The notes beneath the pieces are model-generated. The model saw only the letters and a program-made list of their open reading frames with translations, had not been told where the DNA came from and did not search any database. The position numbers and the translations under genes are program-made. This document shows, one piece after another, positions 1 to 8,554 of a stretch of 64,000 bases of DNA. Source of the stretch: Mobilicoccus pelagius NBRC 104925. Its GTDB lineage: Bacteria; Actinomycetota; Actinomycetes; Actinomycetales; Dermatophilaceae. The number at the start of each line of letters is the position of its first letter. Within the stretch, counting starts at the first letter, position 1. The DNA lies in assembly GCF_000247995.1 (NCBI RefSeq), contig NZ_BAFE01000089.1, positions 124,001-188,000 on the forward strand. The letters are read 5' to 3'.

Positions 1-1364
1 TCGACACCCAAAATATGCTGGACGAGGAACGTCAGGTGGAAGCCGAAGAACAGCATCCAGAAGTGGATCTTGCCGAGACGCTCGTCGAGCATCTTGCCCG
101 TCATCTTCGGCCACCAGAAGTAGTAGCCGGCGAACATCGCGAACACCACGGTGCCGAAGACGGTGTAGTGGAAGTGCGCAACGACGAAGTACGTGTCGGA
201 CAGGTGGAAGTCGAGGGCCGGGCTGGCGAGGATGACGCCGGTGAGGCCACCGAAGAGGAACGTGACGAGGAAACCGAGCGACCACAGCATCGGCGTCTCG
301 AAGGTGAGCGAGCCGCCCCACATCGTGCCGATCCAGTTGAAGAACTTCACGCCGGTCGGGACGGCGATGAGCATCGTCATGATCGAGAAGAACGGCAGAA
401 GGACCTGGCCGGTGACGTACATGTGGTGGGCCCACACGGTGGCCGACAGGGCGGCGATGGCGATCGTGGCGAAGATGATGCCCTTGTAGCCGAAGATCGG
501 CTTGCGCGAGAAGACCGGGAGGATCTCGCTGATGATGCCGAAGAACGGCAGGGCGATGATGTACACCTCGGGGTGGCCGAAGAACCAGAACAGGTGCTGG
601 TAGAGGATCGGGCCACCGTTGATCGGGTCGTAGATGTGCATGCCGTACATGCGGTCACCCGCGAGGGCGAACCAGGCGGCGGTGAGCACGGGGAAGACCA
701 TGAGCACGAGCAGCGAGGTCACGAGCGAGGTCCACGTGAACAGGGGCATGCGGAACATCGTCATGCCCGGGGCGCGCATGCAGACGATCGTCGTGATGAA
801 GTTGACGGCACCCATGATCGAGCCGAATCCCGTGGCGGCGAAGCCGAGGATCCAGAGGTCGGAGCCGAGGCTCGGGGAGAACACACCGTTCGAGAGCGGC
901 GTGTAGGCGAACCATCCGAAGGAGGCAGCGCCACCCGGGACGAGGAAGCCGGAGACCGCGACGACGCCGCCGAAGAGGTAGAGCCAGTAGGCGAGCATGT
1001 TGAGCCGCGGGAAGGCGACGTCGGGCGCACCGATCTGCAGCGGCACGAGCAGGTTCGAGAACGCCGCGAAGAGCGGGGTCGCGAACAGCAGCAGCATGAT
1101 CGAGCCGTGCATCGTGAACATGGCGTTGAACTGCTCGAGGTTCTGCAGGACCTGCAGGCCGGGCGAGTAAAGCTCCGCGCGAATGATCAGCGCGAGAATA
1201 CCGCCGATGGCGAAGAAGGCCATCGTCGTGGCGAAGTAGAGGTTTGCGATGACTTTGTGGTCGGTGCTGGTGATCACCTTGACGAACCGACGACCCAAGG
1301 AGGTGTTCGGCTCAGGTGCCGGTCCGTGACCGGTGTGCTCGGGGCGAGTGATGATCGACGCCAT
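1..1364 (-). CDS. ctaD: Cytochrome c oxidase subunit I (3' end outside window)
   Basis: Catalytic heme-copper subunit of the aa3-type terminal oxidase, which reduces O2 in the cell membrane and pumps protons. The first 454 residues are visible. They contain successive membrane helices, the [13 protein letters not shown] helix with the His of the His-Tyr cofactor and Cu_B site, the WAHHMYVTG His-His pair, and the FVVAHFHYT heme-ligand helix. The start ATG (1364-1362) overlaps the ctaC stop codon by one base (TGATG), so the two genes are translationally coupled. The carboxy end and any further cta genes lie beyond position 1. Confidence 0.97.
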   Translation of the reverse strand, partial: MASIITRPEHTGHGPAPEPNTSLGRRFVKVITSTDHKVIANLYFATTMAFFAIGGILALIIRAELYSPGLQVLQNLEQFNAMFTMHGSIMLLLFATPLFAAFSNLLVPLQIGAPDVAFPRLNMLAYWLYLFGGVVAVSGFLVPGGAASFGWFAYTPLSNGVFSPSLGSDLWILGFAATGFGSIMGAVNFITTIVCMRAPGMTMFRMPLFTWTSLVTSLLVLMVFPVLTAAWFALAGDRMYGMHIYDPINGGPILYQHLFWFFGHPEVYIIALPFFGIISEILPVFSRKPIFGYKGIIFATIAIAALSATVWAHHMYVTGQVLLPFFSIMTMLIAVPTGVKFFNWIGTMWGGSLTFETPMLWSLGFLVTFLFGGLTGVILASPALDFHLSDTYFVVAHFHYTVFGTVVFAMFAGYYFWWPKMTGKMLDERLGKIHFWMLFFGFHLTFLVQHILGV

Positions 1365-2254
1365 CAGTTGCCACCTCCTTGCGGTTGGTACTGCTGGTAA
1401 GCGGGTTGCCCCGGCTCCAGGTGTGCTCGGCTGAGCGAGTTGTCGAGCAGGCCGGTCTGACCCCTCGCCTCGAGATCGGTCATGTGCTTGTCGAACTCCT
1501 GCTGGGAGACGACCTTGACGTTGAACAGCATCGTCGCGTGATATGCGCCACAGAGCTCAGCGCATTTGCCCTGGAAGGTGCCCTGCTGGCGGGTCTCGAT
1601 CTGAAGCTTGTTGACCTTGCCGGGCACCATGTCCAGCTTCTGCTGGAAGGCGGGCACCCAGAAGGAGTGGATGACGTCGCGGGCCGTGAGGACGAACTCG
1701 ACCCGCGAGTTCTCGGGCAGGTAGAGCGTCGGGAGCTTCTCCTCGACGCCGGGCTGGCCGGTGAGCTCGGCCTGGACGCCGGAATCCCACACCTTGTCGT
1801 CGATGTAGTTGAAATCCCAGCTCCACTGCTTGCCGACGACGTTGATCGTGTAGTCGGGCTTGGCGGTGGTGTCGAGGAGAACCTTCTCGTCGCGCGCCGT
1901 GAAGAAGAACATGACGCCGACCATCATCACGGGGATGACGGTGTAGAGGATCTCGATGGGCACGTTGTACCGCAGCTGGGGCGGCAGGCCCACGTCGTCC
2001 TTCTTGCGGCGGTAGCGCACGATGCACCAGATCGTGAGGCCCCACACGAGGACCCCGACGGCGAGGGCGGCGATCCAGCTCGCCACCCAGAGAGTGGTGA
2101 CGCGGTCGGCGCCGGCGGAGGCCCCCTTGGGCAGGTACCCCCGCTGCAGCGCTTCGGAGCAGCCGCTGAGCGTCAGCGCCGCGAGAGCGGCGACGCCGCC
2201 TAGCGCGAGGCGCGAGCGACGTCCGCGCCTCCGTGAGTCATCGTGCCGAGGCAA
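1364..2254 (-). CDS. ctaC: Cytochrome c oxidase subunit II, lipoprotein
   Basis: Carries the Cu_A centre that passes electrons from the bc1 complex or cytochrome c to subunit I. The 296-residue product has an Arg-rich n-region, a hydrophobic stretch and a lipobox LSGC with Cys32, then two membrane helices ([18 protein letters not shown] and a second ending VMFFFTAR). A periplasmic cupredoxin domain follows, with [10 protein letters not shown] and the Cu_A loop [14 protein letters not shown]. The start is inferred to be TTG at 2254: no in-frame ATG or GTG precedes the signal peptide, and GGAAGG lies a few bases upstream. Coupled to ctaD. Confidence 0.93.
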   Translation of the reverse strand: MPRHDDSRRRGRRSRLALGGVAALAALTLSGCSEALQRGYLPKGASAGADRVTTLWVASWIAALAVGVLVWGLTIWCIVRYRRKKDDVGLPPQLRYNVPIEILYTVIPVMMVGVMFFFTARDEKVLLDTTAKPDYTINVVGKQWSWDFNYIDDKVWDSGVQAELTGQPGVEEKLPTLYLPENSRVEFVLTARDVIHSFWVPAFQQKLDMVPGKVNKLQIETRQQGTFQGKCAELCGAYHATMLFNVKVVSQQEFDKHMTDLEARGQTGLLDNSLSRAHLEPGQPAYQQYQPQGGGN

Positions 2255-2345
2255 GGTACACCTTCCGGTTCGGTGGTAGCGCCCCCGCGGAACGTGAAGG
2301 GCGCCGGCGCCCGGCGAGTTGCTCACCGGGGTCATGGACGTCGCC

Positions 2346-2351
2346 AGCATA
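2346..2351 (-). promoter_or_regulatory. Candidate -10 hexamer upstream of ctaC
   Basis: TATGCT on the minus strand, in the gap between ctaC and aat. It would give a 5' leader of roughly 85 nt for ctaC. No convincing -35 is visible, so this is a weak call. Confidence 0.3.
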
Positions 2352-2434
2352 GACCAGGAGGCGTGGCGATTGGACGGAGCGTACCTCCCGGCTCCGGTTG
2401 TCGGGCATGGATTCCGGGGGGTCGAGAGGGTGTG

Positions 2435-2453
2435 GCATCCCTCACCGGGATGC
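2435..2453 (-). terminator. Short hairpin at the end of aat
   Basis: A 7-bp stem GCATCCC/GGGATGC with a 5-nt loop overlaps the aat stop codon on the minus strand. There is no U-tract, which is common for terminators in this GC range. Probably ends the adoK-aat transcript. Confidence 0.45.
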
Positions 2454-3149
2454 GTCGACCGTGGTCGGCACGAGCGTCGGGGAGGCCTCCAGGGCCCGTG
2501 AGAGACGCCGGAGGTAGTCGGTCCGGGGGACGTCGACGACCCCGAGGGACGCGAGGTGCGGTGTCGACCATTGGGTGTCGACGAGACGTCGGGGGTCGTG
2601 GTCGGCGAACCAGCGCTCGACAAGGGCGACGAGGGCAACCTTGGAGGCGTCGGTGGCGCGGTGGAACATCGACTCGCCGGCGAAGAGGCCGCCGACGGCG
2701 ATGCCGTACAACCCTCCGACGAGGTCGCCGTCGCGCCACACCTCGACGGAGTGCGCCCACCCGAGCCGGTGGAGGCGCGTGTAGGCCGCGGCGACCGCGG
2801 GGGTGATCCATCGCCCCTCGCGGCCGGGGTCGGCACACCCCGCGAGCACGCCCGCGAAGTCCGCATCGACCGTCACGTCGAACGTCCGCATCGACTTGCG
2901 GAGCGACCGCGAGACGCGGAGACCACCGGGGAGGAGGACGCCCCGCGGATCCGGCGCCCACCACACGAGTGGCCCGGCGCCGTGCCGCCCGACCCCCATG
3001 GGGAACACGCCGGACCGGTACGCTTCGAGGAGCGTGCCCGGTTCGAGGTCGGCGCCGACACCGACGACCTCCCTCCCCCACCCGCCACGGGCGTCGAAAC
3101 GGTGATGGGACGGGGGAGGTTCGATCGGTTCGGGCGGAAGGTCAGACAC
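2442..3149 (-). CDS. aat: Leucyl/phenylalanyl-tRNA--protein transferase
   Basis: Transfers Leu or Phe from aminoacyl-tRNA to proteins with N-terminal Arg or Lys, marking them for ClpS/ClpAP-type degradation. The 235-residue protein has the family blocks YRSGVFPMGV, WWAPDPRGVL, RWITPAVAAAY, SVEVWRDGDLVGGLYG and FAGESMFHR, at a length typical for Aat. It overlaps the 3' end of the upstream adenosine kinase gene by 8 nt, so the two form one transcription unit. The kinase may be a conserved neighbour with aat attached later (inference). Confidence 0.95.
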   Translation of the reverse strand: MSDLPPEPIEPPPSHHRFDARGGWGREVVGVGADLEPGTLLEAYRSGVFPMGVGRHGAGPLVWWAPDPRGVLLPGGLRVSRSLRKSMRTFDVTVDADFAGVLAGCADPGREGRWITPAVAAAYTRLHRLGWAHSVEVWRDGDLVGGLYGIAVGGLFAGESMFHRATDASKVALVALVERWFADHDPRRLVDTQWSTPHLASLGVVDVPRTDYLRRLSRALEASPTLVPTTVDASR

Positions 3150-4128
3150 GGTCCTGGGGAAGGTGCGCGGCGATGGTGTCGGCGTCGGCGTCTCCGTAGG
3201 TCTCGGCGAGACGGTCCCGCAGCCCGGTGAGCGCCTCGGAGTACTCCTGCGTGCCGACGGTCTCGACGACGTGCGTCGCCATGACGGCGCCGAGCTGGGC
3301 GCAGTGGCGGTATCCGAGGCCGCTGTCGAGGCCGACGAGGAATCCGGCGCGGAACGCGTCGCCGACGCCGGTGGGGTCTACGACCGTGCGGGCCGGGACG
3401 ACGTCGACGTTGATCGGTTCCTCGCCGCGTGCGGCGACGGTGCACCCCTCGGACCCGCGGGTGATGATGCGGACCTGGACGCGCTCGGCGATCTCGTCGG
3501 CGGTCCAACCCGTCTTCTTCTCCGCGACGTGTGACTCGTACTCGTTGGTGAACAGGTAGGTCGCGCCGTCGATGAGGCGACGGATCGACGGGCCGTCCAT
3601 GAACGCCATCTGCTGGCTGGGGTCGGCGGCGAAGCGGATCCCCCGCTCGCGGCACTCGTCGGTGTGACGGAGCATCGCCTCGGGGTCGTCGGGGCCGATG
3701 AGGACGAGGTCGAGGTCTCCGACGCGGTCGATGACGGGCCCGAACTCGAGTTCGCGGGCCTCCGACATGGCACCGGGGTAGAACGTGGCGATCTGGGCGA
3801 GGACGGAGTCGGTCGTGCACACGAACCGCGCGGTGTGCGCGGTCTCGGAGATGTGGACGGACTCGCAGTCGACGCCGTGACGTTCGAGCCACGAACGGTA
3901 GTCGTCGAAGTCGGGCCCGGCAGAGCCGACGAGGACGGGGCGAGCGCCGAGAAGGCCCATGCCGAAGCTGATGTTGCCGCCCACCCCCCCACGACGGATC
4001 TCGAGTCCGTCGGCGAGGAAGGAGAGCGACACTTTCTCGAGCTGCTCGGCGATGAGGGAGTCGGCGAAACGTCCCTGGAAGGTCATGAGGTGGTCGGTCG
4101 CGATGGACCCGGCTACGGCGATAGGCAC
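3142..4128 (-). CDS. adoK: PfkB-family adenosine kinase (AdoK-like)
   Basis: Predicted ATP-dependent purine-nucleoside kinase for adenosine salvage. The 328-residue ribokinase-fold protein begins IAVAGSIATDHLM, has the PfkB signature GGVGGNISFGMG and the carboxy motif DPTGVGDAFRAGF, which includes the catalytic Asp. Motifs such as ISETAHTARF, FYPGAMSEAR and AADPSQQ are those I recall from the mycobacterial enzyme AdoK. The position beside ctaC and erpA is also as in mycobacteria. GTG start with a TAGATT hexamer 6 nt upstream, hence probably leaderless. Another PfkB sugar kinase specificity cannot be excluded. Confidence 0.85.
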   Translation of the reverse strand: MPIAVAGSIATDHLMTFQGRFADSLIAEQLEKVSLSFLADGLEIRRGGVGGNISFGMGLLGARPVLVGSAGPDFDDYRSWLERHGVDCESVHISETAHTARFVCTTDSVLAQIATFYPGAMSEARELEFGPVIDRVGDLDLVLIGPDDPEAMLRHTDECRERGIRFAADPSQQMAFMDGPSIRRLIDGATYLFTNEYESHVAEKKTGWTADEIAERVQVRIITRGSEGCTVAARGEEPINVDVVPARTVVDPTGVGDAFRAGFLVGLDSGLGYRHCAQLGAVMATHVVETVGTQEYSEALTGLRDRLAETYGDADADTIAAHLPQDRV

Positions 4129-4134
4129 ACGGCC

Positions 4135-4140
4135 AATCTA
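4135..4140 (-). promoter_or_regulatory. -10 hexamer of adoK, leaderless start
   Basis: TAGATT on the minus strand, separated by the 6 nt GGCCGT from the GTG start. No Shine-Dalgarno sequence can fit in that gap. Confidence 0.6.
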
Positions 4141-4318
4141 TCGCGAGCCGCGGCGAGGCCCGGCACGGGCCGAGACGAGCCGGCGGCGCGTCGGGCTGGG
4201 GCCGTGGGATTTCGGCGGGGACGCCGGGCCGCGCGGGGTGTTGACGACGAACGGCGCCGCCGCCCCGGTGAGGGACGACGGTGCCGTGGCGTCGTGTCGG
4301 GCGAGGAGCCCGGTGCGA

Positions 4319-4681
4319 TCAGCTGAAGGAGTCGCCGCAGGCGCAGGAGCTGCCCGCGTTGGGGTTGTCGATGGTGAAGCCCTGCTTCTCGATGGTGTCG
4401 GCGAAGTCGATCGTCGCGCCGTCGAGGTAGGGGGCGCTCATGCGGTCGACGACGACCTCGACACCGTCGAAGTCGCGCACGGCGTCACCGTCGAGGGTGC
4501 GCTCGTCGAAGTAGAGCTGGTAGATGAGCCCCGAGCAGCCACCGGGCTGCACGCCGACCCGCAGTCGGAGGTCGTCGCGACCCTCCTGCTCGAGAAGGCT
4601 CTTCACCTTGGTGGAGGCCACATCGGTGAGGAGGACGCCGTGCTCGGCGGTCTGCGCCTTCGTCTCGTTCTGCACAGTCAT
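4319..4681 (-). CDS. erpA: HesB/IscA-type iron-sulfur cluster insertion protein
   Basis: A-type carrier that delivers Fe-S clusters to apoproteins. The 120-residue protein carries the three invariant cysteines: Cys49 in QPGGCSGLIYQL, and Cys113 and Cys115 in the carboxy motif SSCACGDSFS. Start ATG at 4681 follows GGGAG by 5 nt. A longer upstream reading frame in the same phase is low-complexity and has no family similarity, so it is excluded. It stands alone between adoK and the glycerate kinase gene, as in other actinobacteria. Confidence 0.95.
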   Translation of the reverse strand: MTVQNETKAQTAEHGVLLTDVASTKVKSLLEQEGRDDLRLRVGVQPGGCSGLIYQLYFDERTLDGDAVRDFDGVEVVVDRMSAPYLDGATIDFADTIEKQGFTIDNPNAGSSCACGDSFS

Positions 4682-4943
4682 GTTGCTCCCTAGATCGTTC
4701 GGTCGGAGTGCCCGTCGGGTCCCCCCGGGGGTGTCGCGCAGGCCGGACGTCGGACGCGGTCGACCCGTGAGGGGTGAGGCTACCCTTCTCAACACAGTAC
4801 GGGTGGAGGGTGTTCCCGCGCGAGGCGCCCTCCTCTCCCGGCCGACCGGCGTCCGCCCGTGGTGCCGCCCGTCCCCGCGCAGGAGCGGCCACGGCGGCAG
4901 CGGCGGCATGCGAGGTGAGGAGCCTGTACGAGGTGACGCATTG

Positions 4944-6104
4944 TCAGGGCGACCAGGTGCCGGCGAGACGCTCCGTGCGGGCGGTGAGGGATCCGACGGG
5001 GTCGGCCATCATGAGCGCGGCCCGCTCGGGGTCGTCGGCGACGGCGTAGACGCCGGAGACGCCGAGCGCCATCGTCTCGCGGCGCCCCACGGTGACCTCC
5101 CCGGCGAGGACGACGGTGGGCAGTCCACGGATGGCCGCGAGGGACGCGACACCGGAGACGACGCCGCCGCGCAGCGAGGTCCAGTCGAAGCAGCCCTCGC
5201 CGGTGAGGACGAGGTCGTGGCGTGCGAGGAGTTCCTCGATGCCCCAGGCGCGCTGGACGATGTCGACGGCGCTCTCGACGTGGGCGCCGAGGACGAGGAG
5301 GGCGTAGCCGAGTCCGCCGCCCGCACCGGCGCCGGGCTCCCGGTCGAGGCGGCGGGGCAGGCCGGTGAGGAGATCGGTGGGAGGCGTGCTCGCGCGCCGG
5401 ACGAGGTCGTGGAAGTGGCCGAGGGCCGTCTCGAGCGCCTGGCACTGCTCCGGGGAGGCGCCCCGCTCGGGGGCGTCGAGGGCGGAGGTGCCGTCGAAGC
5501 CGAGGAGGGGGCAGCGGTCCTCGGTCGCGACGACGAGTTCGGTGCCGGCCAGGAGGTCCCGTGCCTCCTCGAGACCGTCGAGGGCGTCGGCGTCCATCTC
5601 GTGGAGGGCACCGCCGCCCCGGGCGAGGCGGGCCGGGTCGCCGACGCCGAGCGCGCAGAGCAGGCCCGCTCCCCCGTCGTTGACGCCGCTGTCGCCGACC
5701 CCGACGACGATGCGGTGCACGCCTTCCTCGAGCGCCGCGCGGACGAGCTGGCCGAGACCGAAGGAACTCGTGACGAGGGGGTTCCGTTCGTCGGCGGCGA
5801 GGAGGTGGATGCCGCAGGCCTGCGCCGCCTCGACGTAGGCGGTGCGGGTGCCCGGCCCGTCCTCGACGAGGAGGAGGGAGGCGGGGACCTCCCGGCCGTG
5901 GGGGTCGCTCACGGTCGTCGCGACCGAGACACCGCCCACGGCGGTGGCGAGCACGGAGAGGAATCCCGGTCCGCCGGCCGAGAGCGGGGCGAGCGTGAGG
6001 TCGTCGCCGGGGGCGCGTCGCCGCCAGCCTTCGGCCATCGCCTCGGCGGCCTGCACGGCCGTGAGAATGCCGGGAAACGCGGCGGGGCTGATGAGCACAC
6101 GCAA
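4944..6104 (-). CDS. glxK: Glycerate kinase
   Basis: Phosphorylates D-glycerate with ATP, feeding glyoxylate or serine-derived carbon into glycolysis. The 386-residue protein matches the GlxK/GarK fold: N-terminal ISPAAFPGILTAVQAAEAM (the family 'SPDSFKG' block diverged), the GVGDSGVNDGGAGLLCALG glycine-rich motif, LTGEGCFDWTSLRGGVVSGVA, and a terminal PTVVLAGEV block. The start is TTG at 6104, chosen because AAGGAG lies 6 nt upstream and the first residues (RVLISPAAFPG) are those of the family. Downstream is a short gap before erpA. Confidence 0.9.
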   Translation of the reverse strand: MRVLISPAAFPGILTAVQAAEAMAEGWRRRAPGDDLTLAPLSAGGPGFLSVLATAVGGVSVATTVSDPHGREVPASLLLVEDGPGTRTAYVEAAQACGIHLLAADERNPLVTSSFGLGQLVRAALEEGVHRIVVGVGDSGVNDGGAGLLCALGVGDPARLARGGGALHEMDADALDGLEEARDLLAGTELVVATEDRCPLLGFDGTSALDAPERGASPEQCQALETALGHFHDLVRRASTPPTDLLTGLPRRLDREPGAGAGGGLGYALLVLGAHVESAVDIVQRAWGIEELLARHDLVLTGEGCFDWTSLRGGVVSGVASLAAIRGLPTVVLAGEVTVGRRETMALGVSGVYAVADDPERAALMMADPVGSLTARTERLAGTWSP

Positions 6105-6218
6105 CGGGGATCTCCTTGCGTCGGGGACGTCTCGGACGGGATGGGTGCGGAGCGGACGGTGACGCGGGCACCCGGTCGGGATCCGCGCCCCGTCGTTCGA
6201 CTCCGGGTCGGGATTCGG

Positions 6219-7607
6219 TCAGGCCTCGCGGCCGGGGAGGCGGCCGAGCCGATCGAGGAGGAGCGTCTCGGCGAGGCAGACGTTCTCCCAGTCGTCGAGG
6301 TGGAGACTCTCGTCCGGGCCGTGGGCGCGGGTGTCGGGGTCCTCGACGCCGGTGATGAGGATGGCGGCCTGCGGGAACGTCTCGGCGAAGTCCGCGATGA
6401 ACGGGATGGACGCGCCGAGTCCGATCGTCGTGGGCTCGGTGCCCCACGCGTCCCCGAGGGCGGCCTGGGCCGCCTCGACGACGGGCCCCTCGGTGGAGGC
6501 CGTGAACCCGGCGCCGGCGTCGACGAGCTCGACGGTGACCTGCGTGCCCCACGGCGCGTGGGACTCGAGGTGCTCCTTGAGCGTCTCGTAGGCGGCCTGC
6601 GGGTCCTGCGTCGCGGCGATACGCATGGAGATCTTGGCGCGGCACGACGGCGACAGGAGGTTGGCGGCGACGTCGACGGCGGGGGCGTCGAGGCCGATGA
6701 CGCTGACCGAGGGGCGCGACCACAGCCGGCCCGCGAGGGAGCCCGTGCCGATGAGGTCGACGCCGTCGAGGATGCCGGAGTCGGCGCGCAGCGTCTCCAC
6801 CGGGTAGTCGATCTCGGGGTCGGGTTCGCTTACGAGGCCCTGGACGGCGACGTCGCCCTCCTCGTCGTGGAGGGTGGCGAGCAGACGGCACATCGCGGTG
6901 ATGCCGTCGGGCACGGCGCCGCCGAACATGCCGGAGTGAAGGCCGTGGTCGAGGGTGCGGGTCTCGACGTTGACGCGGACGTTGCCGCGCAGCGACGTCG
7001 TGAGGCTCGGGGTGCCGACGGCCCAGTTGGCGGAGTCGGCGATGACGATCGCGTCGCAGTCGAGGCGGTCGGCGTATCGCTCGAGGATCGCGCCGAGGGA
7101 GGCGCTGCCGACCTCTTCCTCACCCTCGACGAAGAGCCGCACGTTGACCGGCGGCGCTCCTTCGTGGGCGCGGAGGGCGGCGACGTGCGCCATGACGCCG
7201 GCCTTGTCGTCGGCGGATCCACGGCCGTAGAGGCGGCCGTCGCGCTCGACGGGCTCGAACGGAGGGGACCGCCAGTCGGAGTCGGGGCCGGGCGGCTGGA
7301 CGTCGTGGTGGGCGTAGAGGAGCACGGTGGGCGCGCCCTCGGGACCGTCCACCCCACCGATGATCGCGGGGTGCCCGTCGCCGATCTGGACGACCTCGAC
7401 GTCGGCGCCCGCGTCGCGGAACAGCTCGGCGACCCGTTCGGCGCTACGACGCACGTGGGAGGCGTCGAAGGAGCCGAGCGAGACGCTCGGGATGCGGACG
7501 AGGCCCTCGAGGTCGGCGCGCACGGCCGGCATGAGGTCGTGGATGCGGGAGCGCCAGTGGTCGACGGGGGCGGGGCCCTCGGTGGTGGGGGGCGTCGGCT
7601 CGGTCAT
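6219..7607 (-). CDS. M20-family dipeptidase / peptidase
   Basis: Cytosolic zinc-dependent dipeptidase or carboxypeptidase of the PepV/CNDP-like M20 group. The 462 residues hold the di-zinc ligands and catalytic residues in order: YAHHDVQPPG, GRGSADDKAGVM, VEGEEEVGS, ADSANW and HGPDESLHL, with the dimerisation domain in between (motif HSGMFGG). The start is ATG at 7607, with a TACGCT hexamer 6 nt upstream. A longer frame adds 70 Arg-rich residues lying under the divergent gene and is rejected. The substrate cannot be told from sequence. Confidence 0.92.
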   Translation of the reverse strand: MTEPTPPTTEGPAPVDHWRSRIHDLMPAVRADLEGLVRIPSVSLGSFDASHVRRSAERVAELFRDAGADVEVVQIGDGHPAIIGGVDGPEGAPTVLLYAHHDVQPPGPDSDWRSPPFEPVERDGRLYGRGSADDKAGVMAHVAALRAHEGAPPVNVRLFVEGEEEVGSASLGAILERYADRLDCDAIVIADSANWAVGTPSLTTSLRGNVRVNVETRTLDHGLHSGMFGGAVPDGITAMCRLLATLHDEEGDVAVQGLVSEPDPEIDYPVETLRADSGILDGVDLIGTGSLAGRLWSRPSVSVIGLDAPAVDVAANLLSPSCRAKISMRIAATQDPQAAYETLKEHLESHAPWGTQVTVELVDAGAGFTASTEGPVVEAAQAALGDAWGTEPTTIGLGASIPFIADFAETFPQAAILITGVEDPDTRAHGPDESLHLDDWENVCLAETLLLDRLGRLPGREA

Positions 7608-7613
7608 CGCCCC

Positions 7614-7619
7614 AGCGTA
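7614..7619 (-). promoter_or_regulatory. -10 hexamer of the M20 peptidase gene
   Basis: TACGCT on the minus strand, 6 nt (GGGGCG) from the ATG. It faces the DUF3043 promoter only 34 nt away, so the two promoters are back to back. Confidence 0.55.
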
Positions 7620-7653
7620 ACGAGCGCGTGCCGCGAGGGGGCCCGGTCGTGGA

Positions 7654-7659
7654 TAAGGT
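7654..7659 (+). promoter_or_regulatory. -10 hexamer of the DUF3043 gene, leaderless start
   Basis: TAAGGT followed by the 6 nt GTGGGC and then GTG at 7666. This favours 7666 over the in-frame GTG at 7660, which would sit against the hexamer. Confidence 0.55.
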
Positions 7660-7665
7660 GTGGGC

Positions 7666-8262
7666 GTGTATCGATGGAAGAAGCAGGAGGAGCCCCCGGT
7701 CGTGACCCCGGCCACGCCGGTCCGTCCCGGGGCGAAGAACCGTCCGACCCCGTCGCGACGGGAGGCCGAGGCGGCCCGCAAGCGCCCCATCGTGCCCGCC
7801 GATCGCAAGGCCGCCAAGCAGGAGTCGCGGCAGAAGGAGCGTGCCGAGCGGGCGCGCTACCGGGAGGGCATGTACCGCGGCGAGGAGTGGGCGCTCGGCC
7901 CGCGCGACCAGGGCCCGCAGCGTCGTCTCGTGCGTGACCTCGTCGACTCCCGCTGGAACGTCGGCGAGTTCCTCCTGCCGATCATGATCGTGGCGCTGCC
8001 GATCAGCATGCTGCCCAACCGGTGGGCCTACATCGTCGGCTTCGTCGTGCTCTACGGCATGATCGTCCTCACCGTGCTCGACGCCGTCCTCCTCGCCCGC
8101 CGCGCTAAGAACGAGATCCGTAGCCGTCTCGGCGAGGAGCCCGCCAAGGGCACGTTCTGGTACGTGTTCTCGCGCTCGGTGCAGATGCGCGCCGGGCGCG
8201 TCCCCCGTCCGCGCGTCACCCGCAAGGGCGCCCCCATGACCCCGGCGGCGCCGCGGTCCTGA
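7666..8262 (+). CDS. DUF3043 family membrane protein
   Basis: A 198-residue protein of an actinobacteria-specific family without an assigned function. It has a highly basic, charged first half (KRPIVPADRKAAKQESRQ and similar), then two hydrophobic helices around FLLPIMIVALPISML and AYIVGFVVLYGMIVLTVLDAVLL, and a basic tail ending TPAAPRS. The position between the glycerate kinase/peptidase genes and cobT is the one its mycobacterial counterpart occupies. GTG start at 7666 is chosen from the promoter spacing; 7660 is the alternative. Confidence 0.8.
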   Translation: MYRWKKQEEPPVVTPATPVRPGAKNRPTPSRREAEAARKRPIVPADRKAAKQESRQKERAERARYREGMYRGEEWALGPRDQGPQRRLVRDLVDSRWNVGEFLLPIMIVALPISMLPNRWAYIVGFVVLYGMIVLTVLDAVLLARRAKNEIRSRLGEEPAKGTFWYVFSRSVQMRAGRVPRPRVTRKGAPMTPAAPRS

Positions 8263-8286
8263 CCGTCGCCCGCGCCTCGCACGACC

Positions 8287-8323
8287 GAGCGCCCCTCCCG
8301 CAGGTGATGCGGAAGGGGCGCTC
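8287..8323. terminator. Bidirectional hairpin between convergent genes
   Basis: A 16-bp stem with one mismatch (arms 8287-8302 and 8308-8323, core GAGCGCCCC/GGGGCGCTC) and a 5-nt loop. It lies 25 nt after the DUF3043 stop and 21 nt before the stop of the minus-strand gene, so it can end both transcripts, including the cobB operon. Confidence 0.8.
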
Positions 8324-8344
8324 GTGGTTCGTCGGGGCCCGTCG

Positions 8345-8554
8345 TCAGCCGGCCTCGAGGCTCATCGGGCCGTAGACGACCCGGTCGTCCTCGAGGAGGG
8401 TGACCTGCATGATGCCCGCGTCGGCGAGGTCGACCCAGCTCTCCGACAGCCAGGCCTCGGCCTCGCCCTGTCCGGGGAACCCGGTCGTGGGGACGACGTC
8501 GTCCTCGACGGGGTTGCCGCTCGCGTCCTCGCACCGCCATGTCCATGTGCTCAT
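8345..8554 (-). CDS. Small conserved acidic protein, unknown function
   Basis: A 69-residue protein starting MSTWTWRCEDASGNPV and rich in Asp, Glu and Trp (GEAEAWLSESWVDL). I recognise the style from short hypothetical proteins of related actinobacteria but can assign no function. The start ATG overlaps the stop of the uroporphyrinogen methyltransferase gene by 4 nt, so it is the last gene of the cobB operon by position. It may have its own promoter inside cobA. No signal peptide, membrane helix or metal motif is visible. Confidence 0.65.
   Translation of the reverse strand: MSTWTWRCEDASGNPVEDDVVPTTGFPGQGEAEAWLSESWVDLADAGIMQVTLLEDDRVVYGPMSLEAG

Noticed and set aside
15-1400. Long plus-strand open frame opposite ctaD and ctaC
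   Set aside because: Arg/Glu/His-rich translation without domains; it mirrors the codon bias of the real cytochrome oxidase genes.
7608-7817. 70-residue N-terminal extension of the M20 peptidase
   Set aside because: It would lie under the divergent DUF3043 gene and its promoter, has no family likeness, and the TACGCT-6-ATG spacing supports 7607.
4524-7937. Plus-strand open frame of over 1,100 codons
   Set aside because: Runs antisense across erpA, glycerate kinase and the M20 peptidase. Composition is Gly/Val/Glu/Arg from GC skew and no family is seen.
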